Positions 1 to 10,100 of a stretch of 13,500 nucleotides of DNA are shown here, piece by piece (positions within the stretch are counted from its first letter, which is position 1; each line of letters begins with the position of its first letter). Below the pieces are notes generated by a model that saw only the letters and a list, made by a program, of their open reading frames with translations, had not been told where the DNA came from and did not search any database. The stretch spans positions 406,501 to 420,000 of the forward strand of contig JACVTC010000123.1 of assembly GCA_016946835.1 (NCBI GenBank), written 5' to 3'. A program made the position numbers and the translations under genes. The DNA is from Neocallimastix lanati (nom. inval.). Its lineage: Eukaryota > Neocallimastigomycota > Neocallimastigomycetes > Neocallimastigales > Neocallimastigaceae.

Positions 1-295
1 TTACACAAAATGATAAAATAAATATAATATAAAACATGAAAGTAATTTGTTTTTATGATTGAAATAAATTTTTTATTTATTTATTTATATATATACTAAA
101 TATTTATAAATAATAATAAAAAATTATTTCAATAAATATTTTTTTTTTCAATAAACTATTTAATTCTTTTTTAACTCTTATTTAAAACTTTAAATTTATT
201 TAAATAAATTGGATGGATTATTTAAATAAATTGGATGGATTATTTAAATAAATTGGATGGATTATTTGAATTTTGTTAATTTACTTTTATTTCCT
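1..295. other. AT-rich 3' flank of the adhesin gene
   Basis: No coding potential was found on either strand. On the minus strand this is the region downstream of the surface-protein stop codon, so it should hold the 3' UTR and polyadenylation site. Several AATAAA-like hexamers occur on the minus strand, but AT content is so high that none can be singled out. It also holds the 22-bp tandem repeat listed separately. Confidence 0.5.
196..268. repeat. 22-bp tandem repeat, about 3 copies
   Basis: The word TTGGATGGA recurs at 209, 231 and 253, exactly 22 bp apart. The spacer TTATTTAAATAA is a perfect 12-nt palindrome. The copies are identical until the array decays at its right end (TTATTTGAATT). 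It lies about 30 bp past the stop codon of the surface-protein gene, so it would be transcribed in that gene's 3' UTR. No function is known. Confidence 0.85.
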
Positions 296-3200
296 TTAAG
301 CACCTAATTCCATGTTGTCATCTAAACTATCAAAGTTAACATTAGCTTCGTATAATGGATTTTCATTTTGACCTCCGGTACCTTGGTATAATGGGTTTTC
401 TACACCAACGTTTTCTTCAAAAACGTTATTAGCTAATTGTGTGCCTGCAACTCTGGCAGAACTCTTGAAGAAAGCGGCACCGGCAGCTACAAGAGCGGCA
501 CTACCGATAGTAGCACCTACAACAAATGGGAATACTGAACGTTTAGTTTCAGTTGGTCCTGGTGTTGAAGATGGTTCCGTATCTGGATCATCTATGGTTC
601 CAGTTTCATAATCACTGTCATTATCAGTAGGTACTTCAGTAATTGTAGAAGTAGTTGTTTCAGTTGTAGAAGTTTCACTTATTGTTGACGTAGTGGTATC
701 GTCAGGTATATTAGTCAACGTTTGTGTTTCTTCCACATCAGAGGTGGTTGTAACTTCTGGAGTTGTTGTAGTAGTAGTAGTAGTAGTGGTAGTAGTGGTA
801 GTGGTGGTAGTAGTAGTTGTTGGAGTAGTGGTAGTAGTGGTAGTAGTGGTAGTGGTGGTAGTGGTTGGTCTTGGAGTAGTGGTAGTAGTGGTAGTAGTGG
901 TAGTAGTGGTAGTGGTTGGTTTTGGAGTAGTGGTAGTAGTGGTAGTAGTGGTAGTAGTGGTAGTGGTGGTAGTAGTAGTGGTAGTAGTAGTGGTAGTTGG
1001 AGTAGTGGTTGTAGTGGTGGTAGTGGTAGTAGTAGTAGTTGGAGTAGTGGTAGTGGTGGTAGTGGTGGTAGTAGTGGTGGTAGTAGTAGTGGTAGTAGTA
1101 GTGGTGGCAACTTCAGGAAGAGTAGAGGTTGATTCTTCAGTGATTGTAGATGTTTCATAATCAGTAGTAGTGGAAACATCAATGGATGTTTCAATAACAG
1201 TTGAAACAGAAGTTTCAATTAAAGTGGTTGTAGTTTCTTCAATTGGAACTGGAACAATTCTACAATTCTTTACTGTTCTAACAACAGTTTCGTAGAATAA
1301 GTCTACCATTCTTTCACTTTCTCCAGTAGTGAATTCCTTCATGTTAAAAGCACGACAGAATCCTTGGCCAGCTAAGATTTGACCTTGTAAACTATTTTCT
1401 TGTTTCTTTTCAACTAATTTTTGGTAAATTTCTTCTCTATTAAAGTCAACGATTGTGAATTTATCTAATAATGGATTACCATATTGAGCAGTAATGGTTG
1501 AAGAATCATCACTTGTTGAGATAGCGTTTTCTTTCCAATATGGATTGTTTTCATTGAATTGTGAGTTAGCAACATCGGAACCTTGTGAATCGGCTAAGTT
1601 ATCATTTAATAACATGAAAAGTTGAACATTCATGCTATTTATTAATTTAGCAGTTTCATCAACTTCTTTTTGATAGGATGGACTTAAAACAAGTGGAGAT
1701 CCGGTACGGTATAAAGTGTAAATACCTTTAACTTTAGTTAATTTAGCTGGACTAAATGGTGGTTCGAAGTAAACATCAGAATTGTATTCTGGCATGAAAT
1801 CCTTGTTTAAGTAGTATGGGAAACCCATTAATGGTTCAACATCTTCTTGAGTAATTTCTTTTTCATCTAATGATTCTACTTCAATAACCTTCTTTAAGTT
1901 CTCAATTTGTAATTCATTTCTGTTTTCTTCATATTGTGGAAGATCAGAGTCTTCATCGGTAACAAGAATTATTGTTCTAGAACTATTTTCTCTCCATTCT
2001 AAACCATCAACATCTTCAATATAAGCTTCACCATATGGACTTTCAATTTTGTTAATGAACATCTTAGATTTATTAAGGAACATTCTAATAGCTTCTAAAC
2101 CGGACTCTTGACCACCTTCAGTACATCTAAGTTTGCCAAAAGCCTTCTTTATGGCATCAATATCATCAGTGAAAGCACTGTAGATACGTGGTTTTCCACC
2201 AAAACCAATAATAGAAATTCTAGCATTAGCTTTAACATTCTTTAATTCATTAATGAAATTATTTAATTTATTTCTCATTGGATCAATATATTTGCACATT
2301 GAAGAACTTTCATCAATGATGAAGACAATATCAGAATTAATTTCTTTATCTTTAACTTCTTCATCTTCACAAACGGTAATGTTCCTGTATGGAACTGTTG
2401 GTAATTCAATTGGCTTTTCAGTTGTTGTGGTAGTAGTAGTAGTAGTTGTTGTAGTAGTAGTTGTAGTAGTGGTTGTAGTGGTAGTGGTAGTAGGAGTAGT
2501 AGTAGTTGTTGTAGTGGTAGTGGTAGTAGGAGTAGTAGTAGTTGTAGTGGTAGTGGTAGTAGGAGTAGTAGTAGTAGTTGTTGTAGTGGTAGTAGTAGTT
2601 GTAGTAGTAGTGGTGGTTGTGGTTGTAGTAGTGGTGGTAGTTGTAGTAGTTGTTTCTTCAATAGTAGTTGAAGATGTTGTATCGTCAGCACTGTCTTCCA
2701 TTTCATCTTCATCACCCTCAACAACGACTTGTGGAACTTCTGTAGATTCATCGTCATCAATAGTTACTTCATTTTCGCTGTCATCACTTTCTTCAATAAC
2801 TTCCTTTGGATACTTAATAATAGAACAAGTTTTAATAGAACTTACAACAGTCTTATAGAATAATTTGACCATTTCACCACTATTTTCCTTAATGAAATCT
2901 TTCATATTAAAAGCACGACAGAAACCTTTTTTACTTAATATTTGACCTTGCATACTTTTCTCTTGACTCTTTTGAGTTAACTGTTCCAAAATAGTTTCTC
3001 TATTATAATTCTTATTAGAGACAGAATCTAATAATGGGTTACCATATTGAGCAGTAATGGTTGAAGAATCATCTGCATTTGGTACTGAATAATAATACGA
3101 CCACCATGATTCTTTTATACTTTTGTAGTATGGGTTATTTTCATTTAATTGTGAATTCGAAACACGTTTACCTTGAGATCCAGCTAAATTATCATTCAAT

Positions 3201-5274
3201 AACATATAGAGTTGAATATTTCTATCAATAATTAATTTCGCAGTTTCATCTACTTCCTTTTGGTATGCTTTACTTAAAACAAGTGGTGATGCATTACGGT
3301 AAAAAGTTAAATAATTATTCACTGTTGTTAAAACGGCAGGACTAAAGGCTGGTTCGAAGTAAATTTCATCAGAGTAATATGGCATATTCTCATAATCCAT
3401 ATAGTATGGGAAACCAACAAATTTATTAACGTCATCTTCTTTAATTTCATATCCTTTTCTAACGGTAATACTGCTTTTTAAGTTCTTTTTTTGAAGATCG
3501 TTTCTGTTTTCAGAGTAGTGTGGAAGATCTGAATCTTCATCAGTAACAAGAATAATAGACTTTGTACTATCTTCTCTCCAAGCTAATTTTTCAGTATCAT
3601 AGTCAAACTCTTCATTCTTACTGTTAAGGAATAAATTTGACTTCTTAAGGAACATTCTAATAGCTTCTAAACCAGACTCTTGTCCACCTTGTTGACAATT
3701 AAGATTATCGAAAGCCTTCTTTACTTCAGTAGTATTACTTGTGAATCCGGAATAGATACGTGGTTTTCCACCAAAACCAATAACAGCAAATCTAGCGTTA
3801 GCCTTAGCCTCTTCTAATTCATCAATAAAGTTTTGTAACTTTTCTCTCATTTTTACAATGTAATCACACATTGAAATACTTTCATCAAAAATGAAAACGA
3901 TATCAGAGTTAATTTCCTTACTTTCAACATTTACATCATCACAGACAGTTTCATCTCTATATCTAACTTCAGGATTTGGAACACAAACATCGTATGAATC
4001 ACTTCCAATTGAAATACTTTCGGTTGAAAATTTGTTACAAATGCATTTACCTACTAAATCACCATTATTAAATTTAACTTCTGCCTTTGGAGCAAGAACT
4101 AAACCATAAATCTTACCACTTTGGAATTCAACATAAGTAGTTTCTGGCATATTCCAAATAATTCTGTCTCCGAATCCGTTCATTTCATATCCAGCATTTC
4201 CCAATTTGAAACTTTTACTCTTAACATTGAAAATAATAGTAACATCTTCTGGTTTAACTCCATCTGGATTTTCAATAGTGAATTTATATCCACCACCTTG
4301 GACACTAAAGGTATCTTCTTTAACATCAATAACGTAGTCCTTAATATCCTCTGTAATAAGGAGTCTTCTATTTGGAGCATCATTTAATTCAACCTTTAAA
4401 TTTATATTGTTATTATATATAATTTAATAATATATTTTATTAATAAAAATTTTACTATTATATCAATATTATTATAGTATCTATGGTTTTATAAATTCAT
4501 TTATAGCTTACTTTTGCATTAGAAACAACTTTTCCTAAATCGGTTGAAATTTCATTAATTCTCTTTTCAATAGCTTCGAAATCAAGATTATCACTTTCAT
4601 CTTTAGAGATTTTACATTGATTTCTTTCAAGATCTTCTTTTTGATAATCCATAATATTAAGTTTTGTTCCATAATGAATACCACCATGAATTTGACCACT
4701 TCCCATTTGGAATTGGTCAGCGTAAACTGCATACTTGAAATCATGTTTTGTACAATCTTGACCATAAGAACTATTAATTGCGACATTTCCTGCTTTAATA
4801 GAATTCTTGGCTGCAACCCTACCTTTAATACTAAAGCTTTGGGCTGCTGTTATTTCATCGAAACAGAAAATATCAAATCCAGAAACAATTCCAAAGATAT
4901 CATCATTATCAGAATTTAAACAGAGATTACTATTTTTTCTCTTTTTCAAGAAATCCTGACCAAATGATGACATTTCTTTACAATACTATAAATATTTATA
5001 ATATATTTTTATATTAATTATCAAAAGATTAATAATTATTTTAATTAAAATATTATTAATATTTTTATTATTTAAAATAATAGAAAATGAATTAAAAATT
5101 ATATATAAAATATATATATATATATATACAAATTTTTCATAAAAATTTTATAAAATTTATTATTATTAACATTACCATTAATCCATCCTTTCCTTCTGTG
5201 CATTTTGTAGCACCGTTACTAAGTGCAACTAATGCAGTAAAAATAAAAATTATATTTAACAAATTTTTGGACAT
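296..5274 (-). CDS. Three-exon membrane adhesin: choice-of-anchor A, two vWA domains, poly-Thr stalks, NPLY tail
   Basis: Predicted secreted, membrane-anchored adhesin of 1,556 residues; exons 5274-5176, 4985-4512 and 4393-296. Residues 1-22 form a signal peptide. Residues ~63-330 resemble the choice-of-anchor A adhesive domain (GRVAA near 88, IIWNMPE and GLVLAPKAEV near 270-295). vWA1 (~354-714) and vWA2 (~870-1237) carry MIDAS motifs DESIS and DESSS, and both have TDEDSDLP. Thr-rich stalks, probably O-glycosylated, follow each vWA. A glycine-rich membrane helix (~1478-1500, GATIG) precedes a 56-residue tail with NPLY at ~1524 and ~1536. The largest open frame begins at 4204 with TTG in mid-domain and has no ATG before the upstream stop, which is why I added the two upstream exons; both joins keep frame. 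The architecture resembles integrin beta and Dictyostelium Sib proteins; the ligand is unknown. Splice sites are predicted, not proven. Confidence 0.82.
761..1106 (-). repeat. ACN triplet tract encoding the second poly-Thr stalk
   Basis: The minus strand is almost only ACT and ACC codons, broken by rare Pro, Lys-Pro or Arg-Pro. This encodes a stalk of about 115 residues between vWA2 and the membrane helix. The mixed codon order (GTAGTAGTGG on the plus strand) breaks the pure microsatellite while keeping every codon Thr. Ser/Thr-rich sequence with Glu, Ile and Val extends on both sides. Confidence 0.9.
2419..2653 (-). repeat. ACN triplet tract encoding the first poly-Thr stalk
   Basis: About 78 codons of nearly pure threonine with single prolines every 10-11 residues in the middle. 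It joins vWA1 to vWA2. It is preceded by a very acidic stretch (Glu/Asp-rich, about residues 725-765 of the protein). The same kind of tract follows vWA2, so the vWA-plus-stalk unit appears duplicated. Confidence 0.9.
4394..4511 (-). other. Predicted intron 2 of the adhesin gene (118 bp)
   Basis: Donor GTAAGC follows a GCA AAA codon pair; the acceptor is TTTAAAG before GTT GAA. Both exon ends are phase 0. Reading through the donor meets TGA four codons later (4497-4499), and reading back from exon 3 meets TAA without any ATG. The intron is nearly pure A/T, unlike both flanks. Splicing unites the two halves of the choice-of-anchor A domain. The AAG acceptor is weaker than a YAG, but it is the only AG between the in-frame stop and the conserved coding sequence. 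Confidence 0.75.
4986..5175 (-). other. Predicted intron 1 of the adhesin gene (190 bp)
   Basis: Donor GTAATG follows an ATG codon at 5178-5176, and the acceptor TTATAG ends at 4986. Both joins are phase 0, so residue 33 (Met) is followed by Tyr-Cys-Lys-Glu-Met. The intron is very AT-rich and holds a (TA)n run near 5109-5127. Without it, exon 1 would read about eight more codons to a stop, and exon 2 would start at an internal ATG (4973) with no signal peptide. It could in principle be larger or use another acceptor. Confidence 0.68.
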
Positions 5275-5345
5275 TTACTAAATTTTTTTTTTTTTTTTGT
5301 TATATATTTTTATGGTATAAAAATCAAACTTAAATGAAAACTTTT
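5275..5345 (-). promoter_or_regulatory. Possible 5' leader and core promoter of the adhesin gene
   Basis: Directly upstream of the ATG at 5274 the minus strand has a long A-run (5283-5298), preceded by TATATAA at 5306-5300. That is a TATA-like word about 26 bp from the start codon. In DNA this AT-rich such words occur by chance, so the call rests mainly on position. Confidence 0.25.
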
Positions 5346-5396
5346 TTTATAAAAAAAAAAAGTTGGTATAATTTAACTAAGACTTTATGGATATCT

Positions 5397-5427
<31 letters not shown>

Positions 5428-6360
5428 TTTTATTATATTTTTTTTATTTTTAAGAAATATTATTCTTTTTTTTAAAAAAAAAATTACAAAAAAAAAATTG
5501 GATGAAAAAAAAACTAATCGAAGTCTTTTTCATTTTCTTTTATGTGTTTTTTTTTTTTTTAATATCAATATATAATAATTAATAAATTTTCAACTTTATA
5601 ATATATAATATCATCAAAGAAAATTGTAAAATTTGTAATTCATATTATAATTAACTATTACAATAAAATTTTTAATATTGATTATAATTTATAAATTTTA
5701 TAATTATAATAGTTAATATTTAATTTTTAAATAATTAATAATAATTAATTATTTACTTAAAATATTATTGATTAGATTTGTTAATGCAATGTTTAATTTA
5801 TTATTTTAATTAAATCTATTTTAAAAATATATATATATATTTCTAATAAATTAAAACTTTCAATAAAAATTATTGGTATATCTAATTTTATACATTATAA
5901 TATATAATTATTTATTTCATTTTTATTTCAGATTTCATATAAAATTTAATTATATCATTTTATTATTTTTTTTTTTTTTATTGACAAACCAAAACATTTT
6001 TATTTTTATTTTTTTGTATATTATTTCAAAATAGCTATATATATATAAAAATATATATATTAGTCATATACTATTTATTAATATTTAATAAATTGATCAA
6101 AGTTATTTTTACACTTTATCATATTTCATTGTTCTTCTTTTACTATAAATATGAACAATAATAGTAAAAAAAAAAAAAAAAAAAAAAAAGAATGAAAATA
6201 ATAATCATAAAAAAATTTATTATTATTTAATTAATAAAATACTAGAATTTATTTTTACATTTGGTCATATTTCATTATTGTTCTATAAATATGTAGAATA
6301 CTATAATTATTATATTATTAAATAAAAATAAATAAATAAATAAATAATAATTAATTAATT

Positions 6361-6603
6361 AAATTTATCTTTAATTTTATCAAAGTTTATAAATAGAAAT
6401 CTTTAATTTAATAATTTTAATTATTAAATAATATAAATAGAAAATAGTAATATGATAAATTTATTATTTATTATTTAAGTATTTATTTACTAAATTATTT
6501 ATTTATATATATTTTTATATATTTATTTATTTATTTGCTTAAATAAATATTTTTATTATTTAAAAAAATAAATTTAATAAAATTTAACCTAAAAATGTTC
6601 ATG
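6361..6603. repeat. Diverged dispersed repeat, left copy
   Basis: It begins AATTTATCTTTAATT and continues with ATAAATAGAAATCTTTAAT. It ends TAAAATTTAACC, three variable bases, then AATGTTCATG. The same start and end words occur in the same order and orientation at 13101-13467, with an AT-rich interior that has drifted. Unlike the 6604-6900 repeat, this copy is clearly old. Its nature is unknown. Confidence 0.5.
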
Positions 6604-6762
6604 TTAGATTTAATAATCGATTGCTTAACCTTTAATGAAAACAAAAATAAATAAAATAATAATTTTCAAAAAAAAAAAAAAAATTCTTATGGTCGATTAA
6701 CAATACCAATAAATACCTTATTCAAAGTGTAAAAAAAAACATTCATTTTGTTAATATTTAAA

Positions 6763-6807
<45 letters not shown>

Positions 6808-6900
6808 TCATTTTGTTAATATTTAAAAAAAAAAAAAAAGAAAAAAAAAGAAAAAAAAAGTTTCATTTTGTTTAAAAAAATATATATATATTATAATATT
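6604..6900. repeat. 297-bp direct repeat A, left copy, abutting the 3' LTR
   Basis: It matches 12704-13002 base for base except for one poly(A) run (36 versus 38 A). It starts TTAGATTTAATAATCG, contains two copies of ATTCATTTTGTTAATATTT separated by the A-run, and ends TTATAATATT at the LTR edge. The left copy is followed by LTR TGTTGTG; the right copy is followed by AAATTATATA. It is therefore flanking DNA, most simply a long target duplication, not part of the LTR. Confidence 0.9.
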
Positions 6901-7138
6901 TGTTGTGAAATATATAACTTTATTAATAAATATCAAAGGTGTACATATATTAAATTTTAATTTTACATGTATTTTATACTATTACATTTACACATGATTC
7001 ACATACATTTATTACATATATCATATGGCTTATTTTACGCCACTATTACGTACGCTAGCTCATATATCTTGTTATACTATATACATTATATTATTTATAT
7101 TATTTATACTTGTGTAATATTAAACTTAATTTCTAACA
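6901..7138 (-). repeat. 3' LTR, 238 bp, complete
   Basis: The plus strand reads TGTTGTGAAATATATAAC at the left and AATTTCTAACA at the right. The ends are therefore the perfect inverted repeat TGTT...AACA, as usual for LTRs. It repeats at 12470-12703 without a mismatch. The minus strand contains AATAAAG near its 3' end, a plausible polyadenylation signal, and TATAAATA near its 5' end, a plausible TATA box. Confidence 0.93.
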
Positions 7139-7159
7139 TTCCCCCGTAAGTTTAATATT
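7116..7159 (-). other. Perfect 13-bp hairpin spanning pol stop, PPT and LTR edge
   Basis: AATATTAAACTTA at 7116-7128 is the exact inverse complement of TAAGTTTAATATT at 7147-7159. The 18-nt loop holds the GGGGGAA tract and the first bases of the 3' LTR. One arm is the last pol codons and stop; the other is inside the LTR. In the genomic RNA this would show the polypurine tract in a loop. Confidence 0.7.
7139..7145 (-). other. Polypurine tract (plus-strand primer)
   Basis: On the minus strand GGGGGAA sits directly before the 3' LTR start TGTTAG. A G-run is rare in this AT-rich DNA, and this is exactly the polypurine tract position of LTR elements, where RNase H leaves the plus-strand primer. 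The pol stop codon is only about 6 bases further upstream. Confidence 0.85.
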
Positions 7160-10100
7160 CATAAATTTTGTATAGTAAAGAGTTCTTGAATTTTTTCGTT
7201 AAAGTACCATTAAGGTATTTGGTAAAACCGTCTGCAATATTGTATTGTGATTTGATATACTTGAGGTCTATTTTATCTTCTTTTATCAATTCTCTTATTT
7301 TATGATATCTCAAATCTATGTGTCTTGATTTTGGATTAATTGTTTCATTCTTACTATTATAAATTGCAGCTCTATTATCAATGTTAATTGTTATACAATC
7401 AATTTTTATGCCTAATTCATTCAGTAAATTTCTTAACCACATACATTTCAAAGCACATTCATTCAGACTATAATATTCACTTTCAGCGGTAGATATAGCT
7501 ACGCAGTGTTGCAACTTTGAATACCATGTCACAGGAGCTGAACCCATAAATATTACGAAACCAGTAGTTGATCTTTTTGTCTCTCTATCACCACCTAGAT
7601 CTGCGTCTACATATACTCTTATATTAATGTCTTTAGTAATCTTTAAACCATAATGTTTTGTACCTTTTAAGTATCTAAAAATCTTGATAACATTCATCCA
7701 ATCTTCGAGAGTAGGATCTTGATTCTTTCTAGTAGCTTTACTTGTCGCATACATAATATCTGGTCTTGTTCCCATAGCTAAATATAGTAAGCATCCTACA
7801 GCCTGCATATATGTAGTTTTATCAAACTTTGTTTCTCTTAATTTCTCATTTTCAGTATACATCATATTTGATATCGCATTGTATTTATCAATGTCAAATC
7901 TATCTAAGATATCATTTAAATATTGTATTTGATGCATAATATAACCATCCTTGCATTTAATAAATTTGATTCCTATTATGAAATCAACCATTCCTAAGTC
8001 ACTTAAATTGAATTTGTCTTTAATTTCTAATTTAATTCTATCTATAACACTTTTCTTTCCAGAAATTAGGATATCATCAACATAAATAGCAATTATACAA
8101 ATAATATTCTTATTCTTATCTTTCAATATATAAACACATGGTTCGCTCTTTAATCTTTCAAAACCTATTTCAGTAAGAACACTATCTAATTTATTATTCC
8201 ACATACGACCAGCTTGTTTTAAGCCATAAATCGCTTTGTTCAACTTCCAATAGCCTTTACCATAATCTTCACTACCTTCAGGTATTTCCATATATAATTC
8301 TTCCTCTAAGTCAGCATTTAAATATGCCGCTTTAATATCAATTTGATAAATTTCAAAACCATAATAAATTGAAATTGCTATAATGACTCTTAACGAATCT
8401 TGCTTTAAAGTAGGTGAGAATGTTTCTATATAGTCTATTCCATAAATTTGAGTAAAACCGCGAGCAACTAACCTCGCCTTAAATCTTATAATTATACCTA
8501 CGTCATTTCTCTTATAGCTAAATACCCACTTAGCTGAAATTATATTCTTTCCTTTTGGAATTTCTTTAACAAGTGTGTACACTTCCATATCCTTCATGTT
8601 ATTTAATTCAGTTTCAATTGCCTTTAACCATTCCTCTTTATCAGGTCTATCAAATATATCTTTATACGAGTTTGGTAACGGTAATTCCATTTCACTACAA
8701 TTTAATGCAACTAAATTATAATAATTACTTGCTCTCCTTTTCTTATAATTATTACTTTCATTCCTATCATTTAATTCTTCTTCATTCATTTCTTCAACAT
8801 GTTTTCTTTTAGATAAAATACTTTCTTTATCTTTATTCATATTATCCGAAGTACTTACATTTGATTTACTTGCATATGGTTTATTTATGTTTTGTTTGTT
8901 TATATTTTGGTTAATTTCCGCATTAGAATTTCCAGATATTGAGCTTGAATTATTATTTCTATTCGTTAAATTATTTAAATCAATTGATTTTCCATCACGC
9001 TTATTATAATCTCCATTATCTGTAATTCTTGGTATTTTACTGATTATTTCTTCTACCCTAGTATTATTATATTTCGAATTATTTTGAGTTAACTGGTTTA
9101 CATTATTGATATTATTTACATTATTAATTGAATTAGTTTGGTCATTTAAGTTGTTTCTATTATTCTTGTTAACATTATCATTTTGAATTGCTTGATTTAA
9201 GTTGTCATTTGGACTGCCTTGTTTTAAATTGTTGTTCGAAATAACTTGATTTAAATTATTTAAATTACCTTGATTTAAATTGTTCGAGTTAAATTGATCA
9301 TTATTGTCTGAATTATTTTGATTTGAATTATTGTTTAAATTATTTTGATTTAAATGGTCTACATCATTTGAATTTAATTGATTTAAATTATTTTGATTAA
9401 TATTTGAATTATTAGAAACGTTTAGATTTTGGTAATTTATGGGATGTCCATTCTGAGAATTTAAAACAGGAGAGGGAAAGTTTTGTGCTGTATAATTATA
9501 ATAATTTGGAGGAATACAATAATTTAAATTATTATATGGATTTAAATTATATTGATTTGGAGCATAATGATTTTGGAAATTATTTGGATAATTTACAAAT
9601 GCATATGGATTATAATAATATAAATTATTAGGAGGTGGATAATCTAAATTATTGTAGTAATAGTTTGTGTACCCATTTATATTATCATTTATGTTGTTGT
9701 TCATATTATTATTATTATCTACATTATTGTTTGTACTATTTTCCATATTGTTATTATTTTCATTTATACTTTTATCATTTACGTTATTGTCCTCAAAGTC
9801 TACAACGTCTTCATCATCATTACTTCCCCCGATTTCATAATAAGGAGTGAAATTTATTAAATCCGGAGGAGAAGGAGGAGCAGAACCATTACCAGGAATA
9901 TCTTCAAAAAATACAACAGAACGAGAAATAACAACTTTATTATTAGTGATATCAAAAATCCTATAAGCAGTTGGGTTGGTATCGTATCCAAGAAAGATAC
10001 CTGGGAGGGAAGAGTTAGTTAATTTATTTCTAAACTGTTTAGGGACAAGGAAAAAGACTTGACAACCAAAGACTCTAAACCTTGAATAATCGACTTTTTC

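Larger units (their letters stand above)
5275..6603. other. AT-only intergenic region between adhesin and retroelement
   Basis: No open frame of note, no RNA gene and no recognisable protein similarity was seen. It holds the adhesin 5' region, T-runs (for example 5399-5426), an A-run near 6167-6189, (TA)n stretches and TTTA/AAATA microsatellites near 6321-6345 and 6470-6550. A ~25-bp word, TTTTTACAYTTNRTCATATTTCATT, occurs at 6106 and again at 6252. Confidence 0.6.

Noticed and set aside
196-268. CRISPR array
   Set aside because: The 22-bp units are adjacent with no unique spacers, and the context is eukaryotic.
693-1160. Plus-strand ORFs of poly-Val and poly-Ser/Gly (also 2253-2858)
   Set aside because: They are antisense readings of the threonine triplet tracts; no domain or independent start signal supports them.
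4202-4204. TTG as start codon of the long surface-protein ORF
   Set aside because: The same frame stays open for 63 more conserved codons upstream, which belong to the adhesive domain, so this is mid-protein.
4497-4973. A separate 158-residue gene
   Set aside because: Its product is the first half of the choice-of-anchor A domain completed in the next exon, and its stop lies within a predicted intron.
5275-6603. Extra small genes or RNA genes in the intergenic DNA
   Set aside because: The sequence is nearly all A/T, with no sustained open frame and no tRNA-like or other structured GC-bearing segment.
6604-7138. A longer LTR made of repeat A plus the 238-bp unit
   Set aside because: The order is A-LTR on the left but LTR-A on the right, while TGTT...AACA ends, polypurine tract and primer site all fit the 238-bp unit alone.
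6967-7149. Small ORFs on the plus strand (also 12536-12754)
   Set aside because: Both read the two LTR copies antisense, which explains their identical starts.
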